Part shown: piece after piece, positions 21,537 to 30,282 of the stretch
Layout of the letters: each line of letters begins with the position of its first letter
Position numbering within the stretch: position 1 is the first letter of the stretch
Assembly (NCBI GenBank): GCA_963920575.1
Contig: OY986969.1
Coordinates: 7,065,076-7,129,075, forward strand
From: Narthecium ossifragum
Lineage: Eukaryota > Streptophyta > Magnoliopsida > Dioscoreales > Nartheciaceae
Length of the DNA stretch: 64,000 nt
Reading direction: 5' to 3'
Notes under the pieces: model-generated
The model's input: only the letters and a program-made list of their open reading frames with translations
What the model was told of the DNA's origin: nothing
Databases searched by the model: none
Translations under genes and position numbers: made by a program

Positions 21537-22394
21537 TTTACTACAATACTCATTCATTATTGGTGGCTGCTCTCATTTTGCATATGGGGTTTACAGCTTC
21601 GGCTAGATGATTGATACATTGCTGTTTGAAATACAGCATTTGGGTTGCCAGAAAACCACCTTACATTTTCTCCTTTACTGCAATACTGGTGTAGGGTAAC
21701 GTGGATCTCTCTATGAGAGAGATAACTAGACTCTCTATGGGAGAGACAACCAAATTTTTATGGGGAAGAAACAAAAAAAAATCCTAATTTTTATTCATCA
21801 ACCAAAACTCCCTCTACAAACCCTAAGGTCTCCTTTTATAGGTTTTAAGGAAAGACCAACCCAACTCAAACATGGACTCAAACATCATCATCCAAGTTCT
21901 AAACTCTGAATTTCAAATAAGAGAAATCCTACTCAAAATAGGAAAGTTGCCAAAAATAGAAACCGATAAAACTGCCTAAAAAGGAAAGTTTTCACTAAAA
22001 CTGGAATTTTAAGCCAAACGAAGAGGAATTTGTATTCGGGGGTCAAGGTTATGGAGAGATCAAAGATCTTCGATGATTCATGACGGGCTCGTCGACCCGG
22101 TCGTTTCGACTGGTCGCACGCCCCGATCGGACACCCGGATCAAAAGTTATGGCCATCCGACGGTCGGGGTCGTCCGGAGATCTCAGTCGGACGGATGGGG
22201 TCTAAATGCGTCCGGATCGCCTCGGGAGCTGCTCCGGATCGGACTCGGTCAGGTCCGCCCTTGGTCCTTCATCAAATACCCTTGATTATTGGTGGTTACT
22301 CTCATATTGCATGTGGGGTTTATGACTTCGGTTAGAAGGTTGATACATTGCATTCTATTTGAAATGCAGCGTTTGGGTTGCCAGAAAGCCACCA
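21537..22394. repeat. Tandem duplication around an RSZ22-like exon border, split by a solo LTR
   Basis: A unit of about 137 bp, starting TTTACTACAATAC at 21537 and TTTACTGCAATAC at 21674, was duplicated in tandem. Both copies run through ATTATTGGTGG, GGTTGATACATTG-like sequence and the exon start GTTTGGGTTGCCAGAAA. A solo LTR later entered the second unit at AATAC. Only the second exon start is followed by the rest of the exon. Confidence 0.75.
21687..22274 (-). mobile_element. Chromovirus solo LTR
   Basis: A 588-bp LTR. On the minus strand it starts TGATGAAGGACCAAGG and ends GTTACCCTACACCA, with a perfect AATAC duplication at 21682-21686 and 22275-22279. Its minus strand matches the LTR remnant at about 52600-52890 (AAACTTTCCTTTTTAGGCAG, ACCTATAAAAGGAG, and GTTACCCTGCGCCA at the end), so it belongs to the chromovirus whose gag-pol is at 52932-55540. 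ACCTATAAAAGG is its TATA-like box. Confidence 0.85.
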
Positions 22395-22918
22395 GGCTAT
22401 GCTTTTATTGATTTTGATGATCGCAGAGATGCTGAAGATGCTATCCGTGAGTTGGATGGTATGTAATGTAGCTAACTCATTGTGTGCTAGCTGTTGATGT
22501 TTTCCAAGAAAGACAACTTGTTGATTCATCTTGTTTGGTGTTAGAGTTGACTTTTTTATATGCTTGTGACCATTATTGGAGAATCTAGAACATTGTGGAA
22601 TAGATCATCTTGGATTTTGTACGTGTTCAATACTTTAGCTTATCTTCATATTATTGTTTACTACCAGCATGAAGTTTTTCTGATGATGGGAGATGTAATG
22701 ATTTAGCTTATCTTCATATTTAATTCCTACTAATGGCATTATTCTCTTTCTACAAGTAAAAATGGATGGAGAGTTGAGATGTCTCATGACTCAAGGGGAG
22801 GCGGTCGTGGTGGTGGCCGTACTAGTCGTGGCCGGTCTGGAGGTTCTGATATGAGCTGTTATGAATGTGGTGAACCTGGTCACTTCGCACGTGAATGCCG
22901 CTTGCGCATTGGTCCAGG

Positions 22919-24380
22919 GGATTCGGGGGGCCTCAAGTGACTGACTTACTTGAGGCCCTCAAGTAAGTTAAATGGACTGTCAGATCCTATTTGATGGTCG
23001 TATGGGAGCACCCCGGCTCCGCACCGGTTCCTCCTATGCAGGTCCTGGTTCCTCCTCCGCACCTCATCCTCTACGCCGCTAATCTCCTCAGCCCCTCCAC
23101 CGCCTCGACATCCGCCGTCCACGTGTCGGGCTGCTGCCTCTCCCCCAGTACTCCTCGAGAGCATGTCCACCACCGCCATGACCTTCGTCTACGTCAGCAA
23201 CCCCGGTATCGCCGTTGGGAACCACTTGTGTGGGTTGGCGAACGAGTACTGGCCGAAGATGAGCGCAGCGTGCTGTGCCGAGGCGAGCCAGATGAAGGTT
23301 GTGAGGACGCCGATAAGATCCTCCGCGCGTGGAGAGCGTGGGCCACCATGGCGCGTGACGGATGTCGGCGTGGCCCACGTGGATGGACTCGTTGTACCAG
23401 GCATGGAGTTCCGGGTCTGATCGGACTGCGGTTGGGTTTGGGTAGTAGATCCCGATGTAGGACCGGACCCAGTTCTCTATCATGGACCACATCAGGAGCT
23501 CGTCGTTGGCGTAGGGGTAGTCCTTGATGGCTAGCTGGAGGCCGTGTGGCTGCGTCGGGTCCTCGACGACCATCCCCCGACGGATGAGGTCGGCGGGGAG
23601 GCCCTCGAGGTCGAACCGCCAGTGGTGGAGGTAGTAGGCGGCGCTCATCTCCATGCCAAAGGGGCCCGGGGTGAAGCAGGCCTCGATGACGCCATCGGCG
23701 TTGACGAGGCTCTAGTGTGTACCTCATGTGGGGGTCCAACAGCTTGTACACCGGGTGCATCGCGCTGAGCTGTCGGTGCGCCGCCATATGAACGGTTCCA
23801 GGCGCGCGTGCATCCTCATCCTGCACGTCAATCATATATTTAGATCATCGGCTCCGGCTCTACAAACAAATTAATTAATTGGTTTAATTAAATACTATGT
23901 GAATTGTTTGAATGTTTACATACCAGTGGTTTGCGAGTTGGTGGACATCGGCGTCGTTGGAGCAAACATGGACCTTGGCGAGCTGCCAGAGCTAGTTGGT
24001 GGTGCCATCGCCTGGCGGCCTCAAGACTTGGCATGACCGAGCGCCGGGGGGTCGTGGGCGGCAGACAGAGCTCGATGGCGATGGGCTTCAAAGTCCCAAT
24101 CAGCGTCCAGAAGAAGATGGTGCGAGTTGCATACGTCTTCTTGCCATCCCAGAGGAGGCGGTGGAACCGGCGTGGTTCCAGCGGCGGGGAGTGGGTAGTG
24201 GAAGAGGTGGCACGCGCGATCGTGGTAGAGGGAGAGGGAGAAGGAGAAGGAGAATAACAATGGTATTATTAATCAGTGGTAGCCATCAAATAAGATCCTG
24301 ACCGTCCATTTGAATGGACGATCAGATTTGACTTACTTGAGGGCCTCAAGTAAGTCAGTCACTTGAGGCCCCCCGAATCC
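22919..24380. mobile_element. Pack-MULE carrying lipoxygenase exons
   Basis: A 1462-bp element with inverted ends GGATTCGGGGGGCCTCAAGT, matching for about 55 bp and then on to about 85 bp with one 15-bp indel. It is flanked by a 9-bp duplication, TGGTCCAGG (22910-22918) and TGGTCGAGG (24381-24389). Long TIRs and a 9-bp duplication are typical of Mutator-like elements. It has no transposase. Its interior is the C-terminal half of a lipoxygenase gene in minus orientation, including an intron, so the fragment was taken from genomic DNA. It sits inside an RSZ22-like exon. Confidence 0.9.
23189..24150 (-). pseudogene. Captured 13-lipoxygenase fragment
   Basis: Two exons lie on the minus strand. 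Exon 1 (about 24150-23924) reads YATRTIFF, GTLKPIAIEL, GDGTTN[stop]LWQLAKVHVC and NDADVHQLANHW. Exon 2 (23820-23189) reads RMHARLEPFI, AHRQLSAMHPVYKLLDPHM, EGLPADLIRRGMVVEDPTQP, WSMIENWVRSYI, ESIHVGHADIRHAPWWP and WLASAQHAALIFGQYS, and stops in GLLT. The intron 23821-23923 has GT/AG borders. HQLANH holds the first two iron-binding His of lipoxygenases and SAQHAAL a third. A TAG replaces Trp before LWQLAK, the frame shifts near 23720 and again near 23330, and the N-terminal half is absent, so no active enzyme is encoded. The source family is type-2 plastid lipoxygenases of the jasmonate pathway, by the look of the sequence. Confidence 0.85.
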
Positions 24381-24458
24381 TGGTCGAGGAGGGCTAGTTA
24401 GTGGAAGACGCCGCAGCCCAAGTCCCAGATATCGCAGAAGTCCAAGCTTTGGTCGAAG

Positions 24459-24780
24459 GTACTATTTGCGAATTTATTTTTTAAAGGCACAGTGTAGGGT
24501 TTTAAGCACGAGAAAGAACCTTTGTGAACTTTTCCCTCGAATCTGCAGGCTTTTAGCTGCTTTGTTAAAATGCAGAACTTTTCCCTCGAGGTCGCTGTCC
24601 CTCCAACGTCGAGCGAGTGCTCGAGTGTCGAGGGGGCCAATTCCCACTTCGAGCATAATGGTGCATGGGTGACTTCAAGAGCAGTTGTTTGTTGGGGTAG
24701 ACCTTTCGAGTTGTTTTAACAGTCTTTCGGTTTAAGTAAGCAAAAAAAAGACTTCAAGAGCAGTTGACGTGAGACAATAG
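24459..24780 (+). other. Intron sequence of the RSZ22-like pseudogene
   Basis: Starts with the donor GTACTATT. It contains GAACTTTTCCCTCGA twice (about 24518 and 24571) and a CTCGA-rich stretch (24590-24660) whose reverse complement resembles 42470-42545. No gene was recognised. Confidence 0.5.
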
Positions 24781-24781
24781 T

Positions 24782-25330
24782 AGCTCATTAATTGGTTTGG
24801 GTCCACACGAACATTCGTTGGTTTGAAGACTCAATGATCGAGAACATCTAATGATGGGAGCGGGTCCCACCTATATTGGATAGGCACTCACGTACATATG
24901 CTTTAAGGCAGCTGTTTATGTTTGGATTTTAGTGGACTTAGAATTAGTGTTCAAGTCGGCTTGAATTAGTTTATTTGTAAACATCTATAAAATGGGATGT
25001 AATCTAGGGTTTTGAGTGTACTTGTGTGTGCCGATGCTTATGACGGCTAGGGTTTGGTGAGAGTCCAAAAAGTTGAGAGAGATAGCTTCTTGAGAGCCCA
25101 TAGGGACATTCACCCTCTTTAGCAAACCTCTGTATCCCATGTACTCCCTTTTATAGTGAATCTTTTTTCTCCGTCACTCGTGATTTTTCCTTCCAGATGT
25201 TGCTGAAAGGCTTTCCACGTAAATCTCTTGTCTTGACTCTTTGGTTTGGTTATATCTCTTCCGATGCGACATCCCGTTGTATCTAGTGAGTCCGCGACAT
25301 CGTCGGAATCCTCAGATTTCCTATCAGTCT
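24782..25330 (+). mobile_element. Degenerate Tork-like copia solo LTR
   Basis: The start TAGCTCATTAATTGGTTTGG corresponds to the LTR end at 29146 read on the minus strand (TGCTCATTTATTGTTTGGGG). Further matches are GGGAGCGGGTCCCACC, CAAGTCGGCTTGAAT, TTGTAAACATCTATAAAATG and CCACGTAAATCTCTTG. It is oriented opposite to the copia element at 26054-29146. The 3' terminus is unclear and no duplication was found, so the boundaries are approximate. Confidence 0.55.
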
Positions 25331-26165
25331 CTTAGGCTGGAGATGCAAGAACCGATTAGCTATTATGTTTGCATGCTTAAGTTATTTTTTGCTCTGCAAA
25401 AGCTTTAAGTGGATGTCATTTTGTATGATAAGTCGACTGTATACTATCAAGAAAAAACATTTCGTTTGCATGTACATAGGGAATGTACTTAGGATGCGAT
25501 TAGATAGCAACCTTCGAATTAGTGGTGTCTACAATGTTGGTTTTTCTCCGATCTCGTATCTCGGTTGGGTTCCTTGTAGTAAGAGCATAAATTGGTAGGA
25601 AAAGCAGATGCTACTATGTGATGCAAATTTGCCTTAAATCTTATGTTATGTCAGTAGAGTTCTTTCTGTTGGCTAATGTCATAGATTTGGCTGTTGGAAG
25701 CGCAAAAAAAAAACATCGGGCGCTTAACAGAGCTGTCCATAATTTTTCTGATGTGAATTTCTAATTGCTTCTGAGCAGAAGCTACAGTCTCGTGACCGGT
25801 CTCCAAGACGCCGCAGTGTGTCACCGCGTAGGCGCAGCTACAGCAGATCACGACCATATAAGCGTGGCCGTGCTGAATCACCTTATGCTAACGGGTATGC
25901 TTTGTTGCTTTGTTGCTGTGTGAACTGAATCAAGCTCCTGGATAAGCAGTGATAGCTAGCTTTTGTACATTGTACTTATGAAAACAACATTTGGTGATTT
26001 TGATACCAGGGACGGGCGCCGAAGCAGTAGCTGAAAGCTATTCCCATGGATTGTGTTGGGATTTTGGTGGTGAATTGGATCACCCAAACCCCTCTCCGAT
26101 GGCCAAACACGAAAAGAAATCAAGAATCTAAACCAAAAATAAGAACCCAAGAATCTTCCAAACAA

Positions 26166-26351
26166 ACAGTGATCATAGGGTTTTTGGGGAGTACCTTCGA
26201 CGTTGGGTAGCATCTTTTTCATTGCTAGAATTTTCAGCCCTTTTTCAATGATGTGGCCAAGCCTTCGATGCCACAATAGAGAAGTGTCATCATGCTCTGC
26301 TGCTAGTGTTGAACCCATCTGTGTTGGTAATCTTGTTTTGTAGAGAGAGCA
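26166..26351 (-). pseudogene. Copia integrase N-terminal fragment
   Basis: The minus strand encodes SLYKTRLPTQMGSTLAAEHD, then LLWHRRLGHIIEKGLKILA and KKMLPNVEGT. This is the GAG-pre-integrase HxxLGH motif of Tork/TNT1-type copia. It continues the protease fragment at 27418-27653 once the intervening insert is removed (GKKC joins CSLYK). After the zinc-binding start the sequence runs into LTR-like sequence. Confidence 0.75.
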
Positions 26352-27417
26352 TGTCACGCCCCGCCCCGGGATATACCCACCCCGACCACGGGACGCGAGG
26401 AAAACCTGTTCTACACTTAACACCACATAATTAACCTGCTCTCAACATCATAATTTAAACCATCATCAATACACTATATTCCTCCTGACAGATAATCAAG
26501 CTATGATGCACTATACTATTCCAAACTGTCAGGCTCAATAACATGAATTCCAGTAATCCAATACATAATCCAAAAGATTAATTACAATATCCTGATTCTG
26601 AATACATGAATCAAATTATTAATTAATCCTAATAATCCCAACATCTCGCAGCAACCCGATCTAAACCAAAATCCAACATCCAAAACAACACAAGAAGGAA
26701 ACAAGGAGCTCAAGAGAATTCCATCCGATCTACTCAAGATCAAACAAGCCAAACCAACCGATCCAAGGAAACCCGTCGAAGGAGATCGCAGCGAGAGAGA
26801 GAAAGACGCGGCCAGGAAAGAGGGAATAGAAGGAGGTTGCTAACCTCCAGCCGGTGAAGATCCTCCCCGCCAACGGCACTGCTCGCGACGGCGTCGATCC
26901 CCTTTCTCCTCACGGGCGGCGGCTGGAGAAGAACGCGACGAAGGGAATAGGGTTTAGGGTTATTTAGGTGTAGATCTTATTAATAAGGAATTTGCTAAAA
27001 ACCCCTTCCAAAAGTGATATTTACATCTAAGTCCTCAATTTGAATACGGGTCCTCACAACTACTGTAACACCCCGGCCCTCCACTGGGCCTCGACCCACG
27101 GGCTCCCGGTCCGACCAGGATCCACCCGACACAATATTGTCCGCTTTTGGCTCACCGCAGAAATCTGGGAAAACTTCCCAGTATGTCACCCATCGTGTGA
27201 CTACTCCAGGTCGAGCAAGCTTAACCATGGAGTTTTCTGGCGTATCACTGCCAGCACGGTTTTAAAACGCGTTGTGTCTATTAAGGGCTTACTATATACT
27301 TATATCAAACCCCCGACCATACCCAGGCGTTGTGGGATTGCTTACCCGGCTACCCGACTCATCCCCGCCCTCCAGGCAAAGGTATCTTGTCCCACGGTAG
27401 ACCCGGCGGGACTCACA
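26352..27417. mobile_element. Tekay-like LTR plus Cassandra-like segment inserted in copia
   Basis: The block starts TGTCACGCCCCGCCCC and ends GGACTCACA, with a perfect GAGCA duplication at 26347-26351 and 27418-27422. The first part, 26352-27058, resembles a short LTR ending GGTCCTCACA. After ACTAC a second start TGTAACACCCCGG at 27064 opens a different repeat. Whether this is one element or an LTR that received a second one near its end is not settled: the outer duplication fits one event, the inner start suggests two. Confidence 0.65.
27064..27340 (-). mobile_element. Cassandra-like TRIM LTR with 5S-rRNA-derived segment
   Basis: After TGTAACACCCC the sequence contains ACTTCCCAGTATGTCACCCA, then GACTACTCC, then CAAGCTTAACCATGGAGTT. 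On the minus strand this is AACTCCATGGTTAAGCTTG followed by GGAGTAGTC and TGGGTGACATACTGGGAAGT, which follows plant 5S rRNA through box A (AGTTAAGCGTGC) and box C (GGATGGGTGACC). Terminal-repeat elements in miniature named Cassandra carry exactly such a 5S-derived promoter in the LTR. The 5S-like part is about 27171-27262. The right end is uncertain. Confidence 0.75.
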
Positions 27418-28688
27418 GAGCAGCACTTCTTACCACTTGCAATCACTAGGGATCCTTTAATCAGCTTCCAGACGCCTCGACCAAAACTGGACATGTATCC
27501 TTTATCATCCATGCATCCAGGTGAGATTAGATTGAGGCGTAGGTTTTCGGTATGACAAGCATCTCGAAGTACTATCTTCATACCGGTGTTCGTCTCGACA
27601 TGGATGTCACATCTCCCAATGACCTTCGACGTGTTATTGTTACCCATCTTCACGACGCCAAAGTCTCCAACCTTGTAAGTTGTGAAGAATCGTCGATGTG
27701 ATGTCGCATGGAACGAGGTTCCAGTGTCAACTATCTAGTCTGGTTGAGGGGGATCGACGATGTTGATGCAACTCTCCTTGCAGCATCCCAGGATGGTGAC
27801 ATCGCTGTCCAACTCCACCACTGAAGTGTCTTTGCCTCCCCGTTCTCTATGACCTTGCCTTCTCTCTGATCCTTTTGTAGCTTTCTGCAATCTCTCTTAA
27901 AGTGTCATTTCTTCTTACAGTAGTAGCACTGCACATCCTTTCTAACCCTTGACTTGCTATGGGATTTGGATCTGTCTCCATGATCCCGACCCTTACTCCT
28001 GCCTTTGCCATCAGATTCTGAGCGATCTCCAAACTGTCTCTTCTCCACCAGATGTGCTTCTGAGACAGCTTCCTCTGTAGATTTCTTCCTCATCTTGTTT
28101 GAAAGAAGTGCTGACATGACCTCTTCAGTTTCTAACATCTCCTTCCCATACAGGAGAGTTGTCACCAAGTGCTCGTATGAAGGTGACAGAGAGGCTAGAA
28201 GAAGCAGCGCCTTGTCTTCATTTTCTACCTTGACATCCAGGTTGAGCAACCGATTGTGAATCTTATTGTAGATATTGATGTGCTCCATCAGGTTGGCTCC
28301 TTCCTTCATAATCAGGGTATAAAGTTGTTGTTTGAGAAACAACTTGTTGGTGAGCGATTTGGTCATGAAAAAGGCTCTCAAGTTTTAACCACAGCTTTAG
28401 AACTTCCTTCTCATTGATCATGTTGTACATGATCTCATCAGACAAACAGAGTCTGATGGTGCTTCTAGCCTTCACGCAGATATCTTCCCAATCTCCATCT
28501 GACATAGTTTCAGGCTTCTTTCCCTCCAGGGCTTTGTAAGTGCCCTGCTGCATAAGGATATCCTTGACTCTTTCTTGCCATAGACCAAAGTTGGTCTTCC
28601 CGTCGAACTTCTCAACTTCGAGTCGAGACATCAACGACTTCCCGGGCATCACGATCGATTGAATCAATGAACCTGGCTCTGATACCAC
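27418..28688 (-). pseudogene. Tork-like copia gag and protease fragment
   Basis: The gag frame starts near 28625 and reads SRLEVEKFDGKTNFGLWQER, EGKKPETMSDGDWEDICVKA and KEVLKLWLKLESL. It changes frame near 28375 into FMTKSLTNKLFLKQQLYTL and LLLLASLSPSYEHLVTTLLY. The knuckle CYYCKKK[stop]HFKRDC has a stop where Gly belongs. After a stretch with stops, 27653-27418 encodes NTSKVIGRCDIHV, LRLNLISPGCMDDKGY and KLIKGSLVIASGKKC, the segment between protease and integrase. The frameshift and stops show it is inactive. Confidence 0.75.
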
Positions 28689-28689
28689 T

Positions 28690-29146
28690 TGTTGGGATTT
28701 TGGTGGTGAATTGGATCACCCAAACCCCTCTCCGGTGGCCAAACAAGAAAAGAAATCAAGAATCCAAACAAAAAACAAGAACACAAGATTTACGTGGAAA
28801 ACCTCACAGCAAGAGATTGAGAGGAAAAACCACGGGGCGGAGGAGAAGGATTTCACTATGAATCAAGGATTAAAGGGTTCTTCTAGAGGAGACAGATTCT
28901 CTCTGTAGGACTTCTTTCTCTTTCTAACCCTAACTAGTAACCCCCTTTTATAAATGTTTACATCAAGGCAAATACGCAATCATGTCGAAGCCGACTTAAA
29001 CACTAAGTTTAAGTCCACTAAAACCCAAACATAGGCTGCTGTCTTGAAGCCTATTCAATGTGGGTGGGACCCACTCCCAATATGTTCTCAGCCATTGGGT
29101 TTCAAATGAACTCATGTTCATGTGGGCCCCAAACAATAAATGAGCA
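28690..29146 (-). repeat. 5' LTR of the Tork-like copia element
   Basis: A 457-bp LTR with plus-strand ends TGTTGGGATTTTGG and AATAAATGAGCA. Next to it inside the element is a PBS complementary to initiator tRNA-Met. It contains CCTTTTATAAATG (TATA-like, minus strand) near 28945 and is partly repeated at 26054-26165. Confidence 0.75.
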
Positions 29147-29148
29147 TT

Positions 29149-29618
29149 CGCCCCGTTTGGTTCGGGGTTAAGGGGAATAGGGTTAAGGGGTAAAAAGGTG
29201 AGGATAAAAAATGAAGGTAAACTTAATCCACTTTTGGCGTTTGGCTCGGAAACATGGTAAGTTAGTGGGTTAAGCTTGGGATAAGAATAAGAATTGTAAA
29301 GTGTATAAAATATATAATATTATAATCATGGATAAGCTAATGGGTTAAGATTATAATATTTGAATTAACTATTAAATTAATTCAAATATATCTACGTAAT
29401 GTGTATAAAATTATAATATTATAATAGTGGGAAAGCTAGTGGGTTAAGATTATACCATTTGAATTAATTATTAAGTTAATTCAAATGTTTGTACGTGAAG
29501 TGTATAAAATATATAATATTGCATCAATGCATCCTCATGCGGACCCACTTATATAAATATAATATTAATATTATAATATTTATTATTAATATAGTATAAA
29601 ATAATGTTTGTACACATC
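29149..29618. mobile_element. Left part of an AT-rich MITE-like element
   Basis: Begins with the terminus GCCCCGTTTGG followed by GGGGTTAAGGGG, then AT-rich sequence with repeated TTATAATATT and TTAATTCAAAT. The matching inverted end, GGGGTTAAG next to CCAAACGGGGG, is at about 42390-42435. The stretch before 29618 (GCATCAATGCATCCTCATGC onward) is repeated at 41714. No coding capacity. The element is split by the retrotransposon cluster 29619-41707. Confidence 0.55.
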
Positions 29619-30282
29619 TGTCGCGCCCCGACCCACGAAAGCCCAACCGGGCCGGGCGACGCGAACCGGAACCTGACGAAACGTGGAAAATTTGGCGAGG
29701 GTTCCCTCTAACCTATTGGTCTCCCTAGCAATTCACCAAAACACCCTCAATTAAAAAAACAATAATTTAAACAACATTGAACCCAAGATTTACAAATCCA
29801 AAAAGAGTTAATATACATATTCTCGGAGGGGGGAAGATCCAAATACAACATTTACTCCCGTAGGAGGCTAACTAACAAGGGTTTAAAGATATAAAAGATC
29901 GTCACCTTTCAAACTCCGCCTGGCGCCGCCGCACCGCCGACCAACTGCCCGGTAGGAGCCACCAAAGAGGAGCTAACGCCTGCACCTGCAAAACACAGCC
30001 CGGGTAGGAGTGAGCAACTAAGCTCAGCAGGGAAACTACACTACGACACACAGAAGGAAGAGGGAAACGTAATAGTGTCACCCTCAAGTAAGACCTGGAT
30101 GTATACAGAGGTCCCATAACCCCACCGCGTGTCCCTGAGGTCCGCGATCATGGTCTCCCAGAAGAACTGGTCACACGACGGGTCACACTCAGTAAGCAGG
30201 AACTAACACTGCTGGCCCACAAGTAGGGAACGACACTGCAGGCGGGAAATGGCACCGCTGAGTAGTCAACCTCTCTACTCAA

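Larger units (their letters stand above)
22370..26034 (+). pseudogene. RSZ22-like SR splicing factor pseudogene
   Basis: Exons follow plant RSZ21/RSZ22: 22370-22458 ([17 protein letters not shown], the end of the RRM domain), 22757-22918 joined to 24390-24458 (KNGWRVEMSH, a Gly/Arg stretch, the CCHC knuckle CYECGEPGHFARECR, then GLVSGRRRSPSPRYRRSP), 25779-25894 (RS domain ending PYKRGRAESPYANG) and 26010-26034 (DGRRSSS, TGA). The family binds pre-mRNA in the nucleus and recruits splicing factors. The first exon with the start of the RRM is missing. One base is missing at the second exon border and one base in the RS exon, and a Pack-MULE splits the knuckle exon. Excising the MULE with one 9-bp duplication restores GPGGLVSGRR in frame. 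Confidence 0.88.
26054..29146 (-). mobile_element. Tork-like copia element remnant
   Basis: A minus-strand copia element lying across the 3' flank of the RSZ22-like pseudogene. Its 5' LTR is 28690-29146, followed by a primer binding site reading TGGTATCAGAGCCAGG on the minus strand just inside it (initiator tRNA-Met), then gag, protease and the first part of integrase. The rest of integrase, reverse transcriptase and RNase H are missing; a partial 3' LTR starting TGTTGGGATTTTGG lies at 26054-26165. It is interrupted by 26352-27417. No matching 5-bp duplication was found at its outer ends (GATTG versus TTCGC), so one border has probably been rearranged. Confidence 0.75.

Noticed and set aside
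23194..23835. 213-codon His/Arg-rich frame on the minus strand
   Set aside because: It is another frame of the captured lipoxygenase exons; only its start (AHRQLSAMHPVYKLLDPH) is lipoxygenase, after which the proper frame is the adjacent one.
27040..27555. 171-codon plus-strand frame
   Set aside because: It crosses an LTR end, the Cassandra-like repeat and the antisense of copia protease, so it cannot be a real gene.
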